Source: Acidimicrobiia bacterium
GTDB taxonomy: Bacteria; Acidobacteriota; Vicinamibacteria; Vicinamibacterales; CAVVIG01
Reading direction: 5' to 3'
NCBI GenBank assembly: GCA_016871175.1
Contig: VFZL01000001.1
Location: 1 to 64,000, forward strand
Length of the DNA stretch: 64,000 nt
Part shown: positions 1 to 7,373 of the stretch, in pieces
Numbering within the stretch: position 1 is the stretch's first letter
Layout: the number at the start of each line of letters is the position of its first letter
Made by a program: the position numbers and the translations under genes
The notes under the pieces: model-generated
Seen by the model: the letters and a program-made list of their open reading frames with translations, nothing else
Databases searched by the model: none
What the model was told of the DNA's origin: nothing

Positions 1-137
1 TGCCTCCTGCTCGCGTATGCCATCCCTATCCTCTGCGGCGGCTTGGCGTCATTACCTAAGGCAAGAGCCGGATGCGGGAAATCCGCTCGTCCGGATCTGT
101 GGAGGGGGGCATGGGCAACCATGATTCTTACTCCGAC
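1..137 (+). mobile_element. 3' end of a group II intron (domains V and VI)
   Basis: No convincing protein is seen here, but the RNA reads as the 3' end of a bacterial group II intron. Positions 65-97 form a 33-base hairpin that starts GAGCCGG, has a GAAA-type loop at 78-81 and returns as TCCGGATC; it carries the AGC triad expected of domain V. It is followed by a second hairpin (about 101-134) with stem CATGG/CCATG closed by a GCAA loop and an unpaired A near 130, as expected for domain VI and its branch point. The likely 3' boundary is the AC at 136-137. The reverse transcriptase and 5' part would lie left of the window. This is pattern recognition by eye; a covariance model search would settle it. 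Confidence 0.65.
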
Positions 138-321
138 TCTTCCATGGCGTCTGAACGAGTTGGGACCAGCTGGAACTGTCATGTGGGCGATGCAGCCCAG
201 CGACCCAAGACGCGATTCGGCGGCTGGGCGTCGTGCGAACTGGCGAAGGAGGCGGTTCTGGGTCTTGGGACAGTCCTGAGACGAGACTGGCGACTGCTAC
301 CGTGGCAGCGAGGGGACTTGA
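138..321. other. No gene recognised between intron end and tRNA
   Basis: About 180 bases follow the intron boundary. The short open frames here lack recognisable protein features, and no clear promoter or terminator is visible. It may be the 3' exon flank of the intron. Confidence 0.4.
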
Positions 322-395
322 TGGAGCGGGCTACGGGGATCGAACCCGTCTAACTGGCTTGGGAAGCCAGGGCATTACCACTATGCTAAGCCCGC
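322..395 (-). tRNA. tRNA-Gly (anticodon CCC), CCA encoded
   Basis: Read on the minus strand, a 7-base acceptor stem GCGGGCT/AGCCCGC encloses a D arm (AGCATAGTGGTAATGC), an anticodon stem CTGGC/GCCAG with loop TTCCCAA, and a T arm with ACGGG/CCCGT stem and the GGTTCGATCCC motif. The anticodon CCC decodes GGG glycine codons. The 3' CCA appears to be encoded at 322-324. Variable loop and all arm lengths look normal, so the gene should be functional. Confidence 0.95.
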
Positions 396-465
396 TCGGT
401 GAATGGACGTCTCCTGAAGACTGTATCGTCCAGGCTCGAAATCTTCAATTGCAAATCTGCAATCG

Positions 466-1821
466 TCAACTCCTGATTAGCCCGAGCACCTCGTCGCGCC
501 TAGTGGCCATTTGCTCAGGCGTTGTCGCCTCGAGGTTGAGGCGGAGCAGTGGCTCGGTGTTCGACGCCCGGACGTTGAAGTGCCAGTCCGGATACTCGAT
601 CGAGAGGCCGTCGAGTCGGTATTGTGTGGCGTCGGGGTAGGCGGCCCCTATCTGCTCCAGCTTGGGCGGGACCGCGGCCATGCTCGACAGTGTCGTGTTG
701 ATCTCGCCGCTGATGAAGTACTTCGCGCGGAGCGGCTCGAGGAGATCGCGCAAGCTCTTGCCCTTCTTCGACATCAACTCGAGGATGAGCAACGCCGGAA
801 TGAAGCCGTTGTCGGCGTAGAAGTTGTCTCGGAAGTAGTAGTGCCCGGTGACCTCGCCGCCGAAGATCGCGTTGGTCTCGCGCATCCGTCGCTTGAAGAA
901 CGCGTGACCGACGCGATTCATGAGCGACGTCCCGCCGTACTGGGCGACGACATCGCGGACCGCATAGCTGGCCCGCAGGTCGTAAATGATGGTCGAGCCG
1001 GGGTGCTTCAAGAGAAACGCCTCAGCGAGGAGGGCTGTCACGAAGTCGCCCGACACGAACTCTCCAGTGCCGTCGATGAAGAAGCAGCGGTCGGCGTCGC
1101 CATCCCACGCAATCCCGATATCAGCCCTCTCGGCGAGCACGCCCTCGGTGATGTCAACCCGATTCTCCTCGATGAGCGGGTTCGCCTCGTGGTTCGGAAA
1201 CCGTCCATCGATCTCGAAGCAGAGCCGTGTCGTCTTGCAGGGCAGTCGGTCGAAGAGGAGTGGCCCGATCAGGCCACCCATACCGCTGCCGGCGTCGAGG
1301 ACCACCGTGAACGGCCGAATCACGGACGGATCAATGAACGACATCACGTGCTCGACGTACGGCTCGACGACGTCACTCTTGCTCACGGTACCGCGCGTCG
1401 CGGCCGCCTTCGGCAGACCGCCATTGGCGATCATGTCGCGTATGTCGCCGATACCGGCGTCGCCAGACAGCGGGAACGCGTGCTGCCGCACCATTTTCAT
1501 GCCGTTGTACTGCTTCGGATTGTGTGACGCGGTGACCTGGACCCCGCCATCCAGTCCGTCCTTCGCGACGCCGAAGTACAGGACATCGGTCGGGATCATC
1601 CCGAAGTCGACGACATCCGCGCCCATGCTGGTCGCGCCCTCGATGAACGCCGATGCCAGGCTGGGCGAGGATAGGCGCATATCACGTCCGACGCCGATCC
1701 GTTTCGCCTGAAGATAGGTCACGAACGCGGCGCCGATGGCTCGCGCGCCGTCCTCGTGCACTTGATCGGGATACGTGCCGCGAACGTCGTAGGCCTTGAA
1801 GATCTCTGGATTCAGTGTCAT
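466..1821 (-). CDS. manB: Phosphomannomutase/phosphoglucomutase
   Basis: A 451-residue alpha-D-phosphohexomutase that interconverts hexose 6-phosphate and hexose 1-phosphate, feeding nucleotide-sugar synthesis in the cytoplasm. The catalytic phosphoserine loop TASHNP has Ser at about residue 99, the Mg-binding loop DGDADR lies at 240-245, the sugar-binding GEVTGH at 322-327, and the phosphate-binding RASNTEP loop is near the C-terminus, so all four active-site loops are present. Length is normal for the family. It follows the sugar-nucleotide pyrophosphorylase by 9 bases on the same strand, which suggests that the two supply an activated sugar, probably GDP-mannose or a related donor, for surface polysaccharide. 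Whether glucose or mannose phosphate is preferred cannot be read from the sequence. Confidence 0.9.
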   Translation of the reverse strand: MTLNPEIFKAYDVRGTYPDQVHEDGARAIGAAFVTYLQAKRIGVGRDMRLSSPSLASAFIEGATSMGADVVDFGMIPTDVLYFGVAKDGLDGGVQVTASHNPKQYNGMKMVRQHAFPLSGDAGIGDIRDMIANGGLPKAAATRGTVSKSDVVEPYVEHVMSFIDPSVIRPFTVVLDAGSGMGGLIGPLLFDRLPCKTTRLCFEIDGRFPNHEANPLIEENRVDITEGVLAERADIGIAWDGDADRCFFIDGTGEFVSGDFVTALLAEAFLLKHPGSTIIYDLRASYAVRDVVAQYGGTSLMNRVGHAFFKRRMRETNAIFGGEVTGHYYFRDNFYADNGFIPALLILELMSKKGKSLRDLLEPLRAKYFISGEINTTLSSMAAVPPKLEQIGAAYPDATQYRLDGLSIEYPDWHFNVRASNTEPLLRLNLEATTPEQMATRRDEVLGLIRS

Positions 1822-1830
1822 CGAATGTTC

Positions 1831-2886
1831 CTACACCCGGCTGTAGTCGGTGATCGTCGACTTGTCGCCGAGAATCACGCCGGCGTCGACGACGGCATTG
1901 CGACCGACGTGGCACTGCCGCCCGAGGACCGACCGCCGCACCTCGGCCTCCGCGCCGATCCGCGTGCCCGACCAGACGACGGCCTGATCGATGACCGCGC
2001 GCTCCTCCACATGACACTGCCGGCCGATGACGCTGTAGCGGCCGATGCGGGCGCCAGCCTTCACGACGGCGCCGTCATCGATGAAGCACGGACCCTCGAG
2101 CATCACGCCCTCGTCGACCTTGGCCTTGCGCGACACATACGGGCGATTGGCCTCGCCGTCGAAGGGTGGGGTGCGATACCGCTGTTCCATGATGTCGCGG
2201 TGGACCTGCAGGTACTTCTCTGGGGTCCCGATGTCGATCCAGTAGCCGCGATGGATCACCGCGATGAATGTCTCACGTCGCTCGATGAGCGATGGGAAGA
2301 AGCTGCGCTCGATCGACCAGGGCGTGTCCTTGGGGATGCGATCGAAGGTATCCGGTTCGAGAACGTAAATCCCCGCGTTGATGGTATCGCACGTGATCTC
2401 TTCCGGCTTCGGTTTCTCGAGAAACCGCCGGATGTTCCCGTCCTCGTCGGTTTCCACGAGGCCGTACGCCGACGGATTCTCGACCGGCGTGAGCACGATG
2501 GTGGCCTTGGCTCTTCGCTCGCGGTGCCGCGCGATCACCGCCGCGAGATCAATATTCGTCAGGACATCACCGTTGAAGACGACGATCGAATCGTGCAGCG
2601 ACTCGCCGGCGTAGCGAACCGCGCCCGCGGTCCCGAGCGGCGCGGGTTCGACCACGTAGCGGATGCTCATCCCCGACTCGCTTCCGTCGCCGAAGATCTC
2701 CTCGATCCGCCGGGGCTGGTAATTGAGGCTGAGGATGACCTCGTCTATCTCGGGTACGTGCTTGAGAAGGTCGAGCTGGTAGTGGAGAAACGGTCGTTCG
2801 AGAATCGGAACGATGGGCTTGGGTGTGTGCAACGTCAGCGGTCTGAGGCGCGTGCCTTTGCCCCCTGCGAGGAGGATCGCTTTCAT
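1831..2886 (-). CDS. Sugar-1-phosphate nucleotidyltransferase (mannose-1-phosphate guanylyltransferase-like)
   Basis: A 351-residue NDP-sugar pyrophosphorylase. It opens with MKAILLAGGKGTRLRPLT, the nucleotide-binding signature of the family, and has the FNGDVL motif typical of the metal-binding region. After about residue 240 it becomes a left-handed beta-helix of hexapeptide-like repeats, as in the mannose-1-phosphate guanylyltransferase/GlmU-type proteins. I chose the ATG at 2886, which starts directly at the Rossmann-like fold; an upstream in-frame start would add 13 residues without similarity. It lies upstream of the mutase gene in one transcription unit and is divergent from pgsA with 44 bases between. 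Substrate (mannose-1-P or glucose-1-P) is an inference. Confidence 0.85.
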   Translation of the reverse strand: MKAILLAGGKGTRLRPLTLHTPKPIVPILERPFLHYQLDLLKHVPEIDEVILSLNYQPRRIEEIFGDGSESGMSIRYVVEPAPLGTAGAVRYAGESLHDSIVVFNGDVLTNIDLAAVIARHRERRAKATIVLTPVENPSAYGLVETDEDGNIRRFLEKPKPEEITCDTINAGIYVLEPDTFDRIPKDTPWSIERSFFPSLIERRETFIAVIHRGYWIDIGTPEKYLQVHRDIMEQRYRTPPFDGEANRPYVSRKAKVDEGVMLEGPCFIDDGAVVKAGARIGRYSVIGRQCHVEERAVIDQAVVWSGTRIGAEAEVRRSVLGRQCHVGRNAVVDAGVILGDKSTITDYSRV

Positions 2887-2930
2887 ACGAAACAAGGATG
2901 TTATCATGGCGCTCGACACGGTCATGCCTT

Positions 2931-3545
2931 ATGAACCTCCCGAATTCGCTGACGCTCACGCGCATATTCCTCGTGCCGCTGTTGGTGGTCGTGTTGCTGA
3001 CGAAGTTCGAGGGTCGCGCGATCTTTGGTGTGAGTGAGGAACTGGTGGGCGCCGCGATCTTCGCGATTGCATCGGTCACCGATTGGCTGGACGGCTTTGT
3101 CGCGCGTCGTCGGAAGCAAGTGACGCCGTTCGGGCAAATCATCGATCCGCTCGCCGACAAGCTGCTCACGTCCGCCGCGTTCATCTCGCTCGTCCAGCGC
3201 GACCTCGCGCCAGCCTGGATGGTGGCCGTGATCATCGGCCGGGAGTTCGCGGTCACCGCACTGCGGAGTCTGTTCTTCTCCCGAGGCACGCCTATTCCGG
3301 CCTCACCGCTGGGAAAGATCAAGATGGTGGCGCAGGTCGTCGCCATCCTTGCGCTCATCTTGGGCGACCGTCACCTCGGGAACTTTCTCGTGATCGGGCA
3401 TGCCGCGCTGTGGGTCGTGCTCGTCACGGCCCTCCTATCGGCTGCGGATTACTTCCGTCGCTTCAACGTGGCGCAACCGGCGCGCGCCGGCGTCACCGAC
3501 ATCGCCGTGGCGCGCGAGCAGCGCCGCGGACGACGGGCTGTCTAG
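2931..3545 (+). CDS. pgsA: CDP-diacylglycerol--glycerol-3-phosphate 3-phosphatidyltransferase
   Basis: A 204-residue integral membrane enzyme that makes phosphatidylglycerol phosphate from CDP-diacylglycerol and glycerol 3-phosphate, the committed step to anionic phospholipids. The CDP-alcohol phosphotransferase motif DG-x2-AR-x8-G-x3-D-x3-D is complete in the stretch that begins DWLDGFVARRR and ends DPLADK (residues about 46-74). Several hydrophobic helices flank it. The start MNLPNSLTLTRIF at 2931 matches the usual N-terminus; an upstream ATG at 2898 would add 11 unlikely residues. The C-terminal 30 residues are Arg/Ala-rich and probably cytoplasmic. It converges with bamD. Confidence 0.9.
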   Translation: MNLPNSLTLTRIFLVPLLVVVLLTKFEGRAIFGVSEELVGAAIFAIASVTDWLDGFVARRRKQVTPFGQIIDPLADKLLTSAAFISLVQRDLAPAWMVAVIIGREFAVTALRSLFFSRGTPIPASPLGKIKMVAQVVAILALILGDRHLGNFLVIGHAALWVVLVTALLSAADYFRRFNVAQPARAGVTDIAVAREQRRGRRAV

Positions 3546-3553
3546 CCGGCGAA

Positions 3554-3573
3554 GAGAGCTGACAGCCGAGAGC
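3554..3573 (+). repeat. Dispersed GAGAGCTGA-type repeat, copy 1
   Basis: A purine-rich GAGAGCTGACAGCCGAGAGC unit directly after pgsA. Closely related units occur after trpE, across the end of the chorismate mutase gene, after the JAMM gene and inside the spermidine-synthase-like gene. Confidence 0.6.
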
Positions 3574-3602
3574 GGAAGCCAGAGATCTGAAGGCGTCGTG
3601 CG

Positions 3603-3623
3603 CCAGGCCGGATCGCGGCCTGG
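3603..3623. terminator. Hairpin between convergent pgsA and bamD
   Basis: A 7-base perfect stem CCAGGCC/GGCCTGG with a 7-base loop sits between the two convergent stop codons. There is no T tract on either side, so it may be a weak or factor-dependent bidirectional terminator. Confidence 0.4.
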
Positions 3624-3628
3624 ATCGA

Positions 3629-4615
3629 TCAACGCGGGGAAACGACCGGTGTGCCGGCGGCGCTCTGGCCACCCTCGCCGACCGGCGTGGCTGCCGGGGT
3701 CGCGGGCGGCGCCGGTGTGTGGGCTGGCGCAGTCCCAGACGTGGCAACGGCCGGCGCAGCCGCGCCGGCGGCGGGTTTCGAGGCTGGCAGTTTGGCGTTC
3801 CCGGCATTGGCCGATTTCAGCGTCTCAATCCGCTTATGCGTATCCTCGAGGTGCTCGCTCTGCTGGAACTCGGCCACGAGCCTCTCGAAGTAAGGGAGCG
3901 CTTCCGCCGGCCGCCCTACCTTCACGAGTGCTTCGCCGAGGTAGAAGTACGCCCCGTCGCGCGTCGTGTATTCGGGGTCGGTCTTGATCAACGTGCTGAG
4001 CCGATCGATCGCGCCTGGGAACCACCGCTGGCGGTAGTAGAACACGCCGACCTGGTAGTCAGCTTCACTCAACCGATCCTTGGCCTCGCGCAGCTTTGCC
4101 TTCACTTCAGGCATCAGCTGGCTGTTCGGGTACCGTGCCACCAGGATCTGCAGCTCGCGGATCGTGTCCCGCGTCTCGGTCTGGTCGCGCTGGGGTGCAC
4201 GCATCTGACGGAAGTACGTCATCGCGATCTTGTACTGCGCGTAGTCCGCGCGCGGATTCGTGGGGTAAAACGAGAGGAACTCCCGGAACTCGTTCTGCGC
4301 CAGGACCAGGGCCTCGGTATTTCCTTCGCCAAGGTAGGTATCGCCGATCGCCAGCTTGGCGTCGGGCCGGTGCGGGCTTTGGGTGTATGTCTCGGTGAGC
4401 TGCTTGAAGAACTCACGCGCGGTCAGCCACTTCTTCTCCTTGAGAAGGGCATTGCCCCGCTCGAAGAGGAACTGATCGGGCTGCATCGTGCCGGGGGGCA
4501 CGGCGCCTCGCCCCTTGGCTGCGCACGCCCCGAGCATCAGGACGAGCGCCAACAGCAGCAATCGCTCGAATCCTGGCGCGCGACGCCGGCCGGTCACGAG
4601 ATACTGAGAAGCCAT
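3629..4615 (-). CDS. bamD: BamD-like outer-membrane assembly lipoprotein
   Basis: A 328-residue lipoprotein. The N-terminus has a hydrophobic stretch ending in the lipobox LGAC with Cys at about residue 31. Residues 45-260 form tetratricopeptide-like helices with the YfiO/BamD pattern (repeated Y/F-x-R/K pairs, for example PNSQLMPEVKAKL), the scaffold that joins BamA and the other Bam proteins in folding outer-membrane beta-barrels. The last 60 residues are a low-complexity Ala/Pro/Thr tail, unusual for BamD of model proteobacteria. Its start overlaps the 3' end of the epimerase gene by 22 bases, and it is the last gene of the long aroC-to-bamD operon. The presence of a BamD-like protein supports a diderm host. 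Confidence 0.8.
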   Translation of the reverse strand: MASQYLVTGRRRAPGFERLLLLALVLMLGACAAKGRGAVPPGTMQPDQFLFERGNALLKEKKWLTAREFFKQLTETYTQSPHRPDAKLAIGDTYLGEGNTEALVLAQNEFREFLSFYPTNPRADYAQYKIAMTYFRQMRAPQRDQTETRDTIRELQILVARYPNSQLMPEVKAKLREAKDRLSEADYQVGVFYYRQRWFPGAIDRLSTLIKTDPEYTTRDGAYFYLGEALVKVGRPAEALPYFERLVAEFQQSEHLEDTHKRIETLKSANAGNAKLPASKPAAGAAAPAVATSGTAPAHTPAPPATPAATPVGEGGQSAAGTPVVSPR

Positions 4616-5532
4616 CGATGCTCGGCGGTCAACCCTTCTTCGAGCCCCACTGTCGGGGTGAACCCCAGTTCCGCTTTGGCGCGAGCCGTGTCGGCGAACG
4701 TGTGCCGCATATCACCCTTCTGCGGTGGCTGACGATCGATGACCGGCTCGCGTCCGGTCACACGGCCGATCATCCGCAGGACCTCATTCACGGTCACCCG
4801 TGAACCCCCTCCAATATTGTATACGCCGCCGGGGAGCCCTCGCGTGGCGGCCTGGACGTTTGCCTCAACCGCGTCATCTACGTAAGTGAAGTCGCGGGTC
4901 TGCTCGCCGTCCCCGTACAGCGGAATGGCCTCGCCGCGATGGACGGCGCGGAGGAACTTGTGAAACCCCATGTCCGGACGCTGACGCGGCCCATAGACCG
5001 TGAAGTAGCGCAACGAGGCGGTGGGCACCTTGAAGTTGTGCCAGTAGAGCAGGCACAACTGCTCGGCGGCCAGCTTCGTCACGCCATACGGCGAGAGCGG
5101 CTGAGGCAGCGCATCCTCCCGCATCGGCAGCGGGACATCGTCTCCATAGACCGACGAGCTCGATGAGTACACGAGACGTTCGATCGGCCGGCCGACGCAC
5201 GCTTCCAGGAGCACTAGGGTGGCCTCGATGTTGTTCTCCGTATAGACGCGAAAGTCGCGCCCCCAGCTCTTCCGAACGCCGGCCTGCGCCGCGAGGTGAA
5301 ACACGTGCGAGCGGTCGGCTAGGAGGTCGGCGAGCGGGGCCGCCTGGATCGTCGACTCGATGAACCGAAACCGGCCCTCGGCCTGGAGCCGCTCGAGGTT
5401 GCGTTCCTTGTCGGCACGCGAGTAGTAGTCCGTGAAGCAGTCGAGGCCCACCACGTCGACGCCGTCGCGAACCAACCGTTCGGCGAGCGTGGACCCAATG
5501 AAACCGGCCACGCCGGTGACCAGCGCCTTCAC
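4594..5532 (-). CDS. NAD-dependent nucleotide-sugar epimerase (extended SDR)
   Basis: A 312-residue extended short-chain dehydrogenase/reductase. The N-terminal GVAGFIG nucleotide-binding glycine motif, the HLAAQAGVR segment, the catalytic Ser run (SSSSSVYG) and YGVTK (Tyr-x3-Lys) are all present, and the substrate-domain segment YGPRQRPDM resembles UDP-glucuronate 4-epimerases. It therefore probably epimerises a UDP-sugar for polysaccharide or lipopolysaccharide synthesis. The GTG start overlaps the stop of the thioesterase gene (GTGA), so the genes are translationally coupled. UDP-glucose 4-epimerase or dTDP-glucose dehydratase activity is less likely but not excluded. Confidence 0.85.
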   Translation of the reverse strand: MKALVTGVAGFIGSTLAERLVRDGVDVVGLDCFTDYYSRADKERNLERLQAEGRFRFIESTIQAAPLADLLADRSHVFHLAAQAGVRKSWGRDFRVYTENNIEATLVLLEACVGRPIERLVYSSSSSVYGDDVPLPMREDALPQPLSPYGVTKLAAEQLCLLYWHNFKVPTASLRYFTVYGPRQRPDMGFHKFLRAVHRGEAIPLYGDGEQTRDFTYVDDAVEANVQAATRGLPGGVYNIGGGSRVTVNEVLRMIGRVTGREPVIDRQPPQKGDMRHTFADTARAKAELGFTPTVGLEEGLTAEHRWLLSIS

Positions 5533-5957
5533 TCGGGTTCCCCTTCCACGTCCGCCGCGGCGAACATCTCCCGGGCGCGGGCCGGCAGTCGGCGAGGCCG
5601 CCCCGTCGCATCCAGCGTTGCGTGTTCGGTGTGTCCTTCGGCGAGCACCGCACCATCCGCGGCGCGCGTCACGCGATACTCGAACCGGACGCGGATCGGC
5701 GAGACCAAGGCGCCTGCGGCGTGAACGTCGAGCTCGTCATCGTAGCGCGCAGACTCGAGATACTCGCAGTGCGCTTCGATCGCGGGGAGCGTGAAACCGG
5801 CTTCTTCCATGTCGCGGTACGTCCAGCCGGCCCTGCGCAGCAGATCCGTGCGCGCGACCTCGAACCAGACGAAGTAGTTGGCATAGTAGACCACACCCAT
5901 CTGGTCGGTTTCCGCGTAACGCACGCGGAGGCGTGAGGTCGATCGAGGTCCGGTCAC
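5529..5957 (-). CDS. ybgC: YbgC-type acyl-CoA thioesterase
   Basis: A 142-residue hot-dog fold thioesterase. The hallmark segment YAETDQMGVVYYANYF near residue 15 carries the catalytic Asp and the conserved Tyr/Asn of the 4-hydroxybenzoyl-CoA thioesterase/YbgC family. In other bacteria YbgC sits next to the tol-pal genes and acts on acyl-CoA or acyl-ACP species; here it sits between rpe and the sugar epimerase instead. The GTG start overlaps the rpe stop codon (GTGA). The true acyl substrate is unknown. Confidence 0.85.
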   Translation of the reverse strand: MTGPRSTSRLRVRYAETDQMGVVYYANYFVWFEVARTDLLRRAGWTYRDMEEAGFTLPAIEAHCEYLESARYDDELDVHAAGALVSPIRVRFEYRVTRAADGAVLAEGHTEHATLDATGRPRRLPARAREMFAAADVEGEPE

Positions 5958-6634
5958 TGTGGTGCGACGAGCGCGGCGTTCGCCTTCTCGCGCAGCTGCC
6001 GAGTGGCCTGCTCGGGCGTGCCTCCGCTGAACACCGCGTGGCCGGCCACCAGGATCCGCGCGCCCGCGGCCACCACCTGAGGCGCCGTCGTGAGGTCAAT
6101 CCCGCCGTCGATCTCGATGAGCGCATCACGGTTGCCGGCCGCGTCCAGCAGCGCCCGGACCTCGGCCACCTTGCGCGTGCTGCGGGGGATGAACTGCTGG
6201 CCGCCGAATCCAGGGTTGACGGACATCACGAGCACGAAGTCGACGTCCCCGGCGACCTGTTCCAACGCGCTCACCGGCGTCGACGGATTCAAAACGACGC
6301 CCGCCTTGACGGACAAGGCCTTGAGTGCCTGAAGCGTCCGGTGCAGGTGCGGGAGCACCTCGACGTGCACGGAGATCATCGACGCGCCGGCACTTGCGAA
6401 GGCCTCGATGTAGCGGTCCGGATCCGCGATCATCAGGTGCACGTCGAGCGGAACCTTCGCCACCCTCCTCAGAGACTTGACGACAGGCGGTCCGATCGTG
6501 ATGTTGGGCACGAAGTGCCCGTCCATCACGTCGACGTGAATGAAGTCCGCGCCACCCCGTTCGACCGCGGCCACGGCGGCGCCGAGCGCCGCGAAGTCGG
6601 CCGAGAGGATCGACGGCGCGATCTGCACGCTCAT
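5954..6634 (-). CDS. rpe: Ribulose-phosphate 3-epimerase
   Basis: A 226-residue TIM-barrel enzyme that interconverts ribulose 5-phosphate and xylulose 5-phosphate in the pentose phosphate pathway. Conserved segments include APSILSADF at the N-terminus, the metal-site region HVDVMDGHFVPN, LDVHLM, VMSVNPGFGGQ and EIDGGI. Length is standard. I placed the start at the ATG of MSVQIAPS because the larger open frame only extends into the upstream gene in another frame. The start overlaps the stop of the PASTA gene (ATGA), and its own stop overlaps the YbgC start. Confidence 0.95.
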   Translation of the reverse strand: MSVQIAPSILSADFAALGAAVAAVERGGADFIHVDVMDGHFVPNITIGPPVVKSLRRVAKVPLDVHLMIADPDRYIEAFASAGASMISVHVEVLPHLHRTLQALKALSVKAGVVLNPSTPVSALEQVAGDVDFVLVMSVNPGFGGQQFIPRSTRKVAEVRALLDAAGNRDALIEIDGGIDLTTAPQVVAAGARILVAGHAVFSGGTPEQATRQLREKANAALVAPQ

Positions 6635-7353
6635 CGGCTGACCTCGAGCGACACGGGCTCGCCGGCGTCGATCTGGAATCCACCCTGCGGGCTCTGCCGG
6701 ACGACGAAGCCCGCCGGAATTCCCGGATACGGCGTGGACCCGACGACGGTCACGCGGAAACCCTGCTCTCGTAGGAGTGCGGCTGCGCGCTCGCCGTCGA
6801 CGCCGATCAGATCGGGCATCACGTAGCTGATACCCTGTTGGCCGCGATTGACGAGCAGCCTCACATTCGAGGCGCCGGCCTTGGCCGCCGGATCCTGCGC
6901 GACCACGACGTCTGACGCATACGCCGCCGAGCGAATTTCGGCCACCCCGCTCAACTCGAGCCCCTCTTCGACGAGCCGCGCCTGGGCGGCGCGTTCGGTT
7001 TCGCCCTCGAGCAACGGAACGGTCGCCGAACGGGGACCGGCGCTCAGCCACACCCGCACGCTCCGTTGTCGACGCGTGGTGACCCCCGGCGCTGGCTCCT
7101 GGCCCAACACGTGTCCCGCTGGAACCTTGGCGTCCGGACGCCGCTGGTCGTCGACCCGGACAGTGAGGCCTCGTTGGTTCGCCAACGCGGTGGCCTGGTT
7201 CGGCAGTCGATTCAGGAGATCCGGGACCTCGACTTCACGGGCGCGGATCGCCACCCGCATCGAGATGAGCGTGAACAGCACGAAGGTCGCGGCCAACGCA
7301 CCCAGCAGGACGAAGAACTTGCCCGCGCTCCAGACACGGGTCGTGAAGGCCAT
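6631..7353 (-). CDS. Membrane-anchored PASTA-domain protein
   Basis: A 240-residue protein with a short cytoplasmic start, one membrane helix (residues about 14-33) and three successive PASTA domains (about 40-105, 106-172, 173-240), each beginning with the VPDL/VPLL/MPDL motif. PASTA repeats bind peptidoglycan fragments or beta-lactams and usually follow a Ser/Thr kinase or a penicillin-binding protein; here no catalytic domain is attached. Located between rsmB and rpe in a housekeeping operon. It could act as a cell-wall sensor or anchor, but that is an inference. Confidence 0.8.
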   Translation of the reverse strand: MAFTTRVWSAGKFFVLLGALAATFVLFTLISMRVAIRAREVEVPDLLNRLPNQATALANQRGLTVRVDDQRRPDAKVPAGHVLGQEPAPGVTTRRQRSVRVWLSAGPRSATVPLLEGETERAAQARLVEEGLELSGVAEIRSAAYASDVVVAQDPAAKAGASNVRLLVNRGQQGISYVMPDLIGVDGERAAALLREQGFRVTVVGSTPYPGIPAGFVVRQSPQGGFQIDAGEPVSLEVSR

Positions 7354-7373
7354 GTGCACAGAAGCGTACTACA

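Noticed and set aside
511-1527. Long open frames on the strand opposite manB and many other genes
   Set aside because: High GC content produces long shadow frames; they lack family similarity while the opposite strand has complete motif sets.
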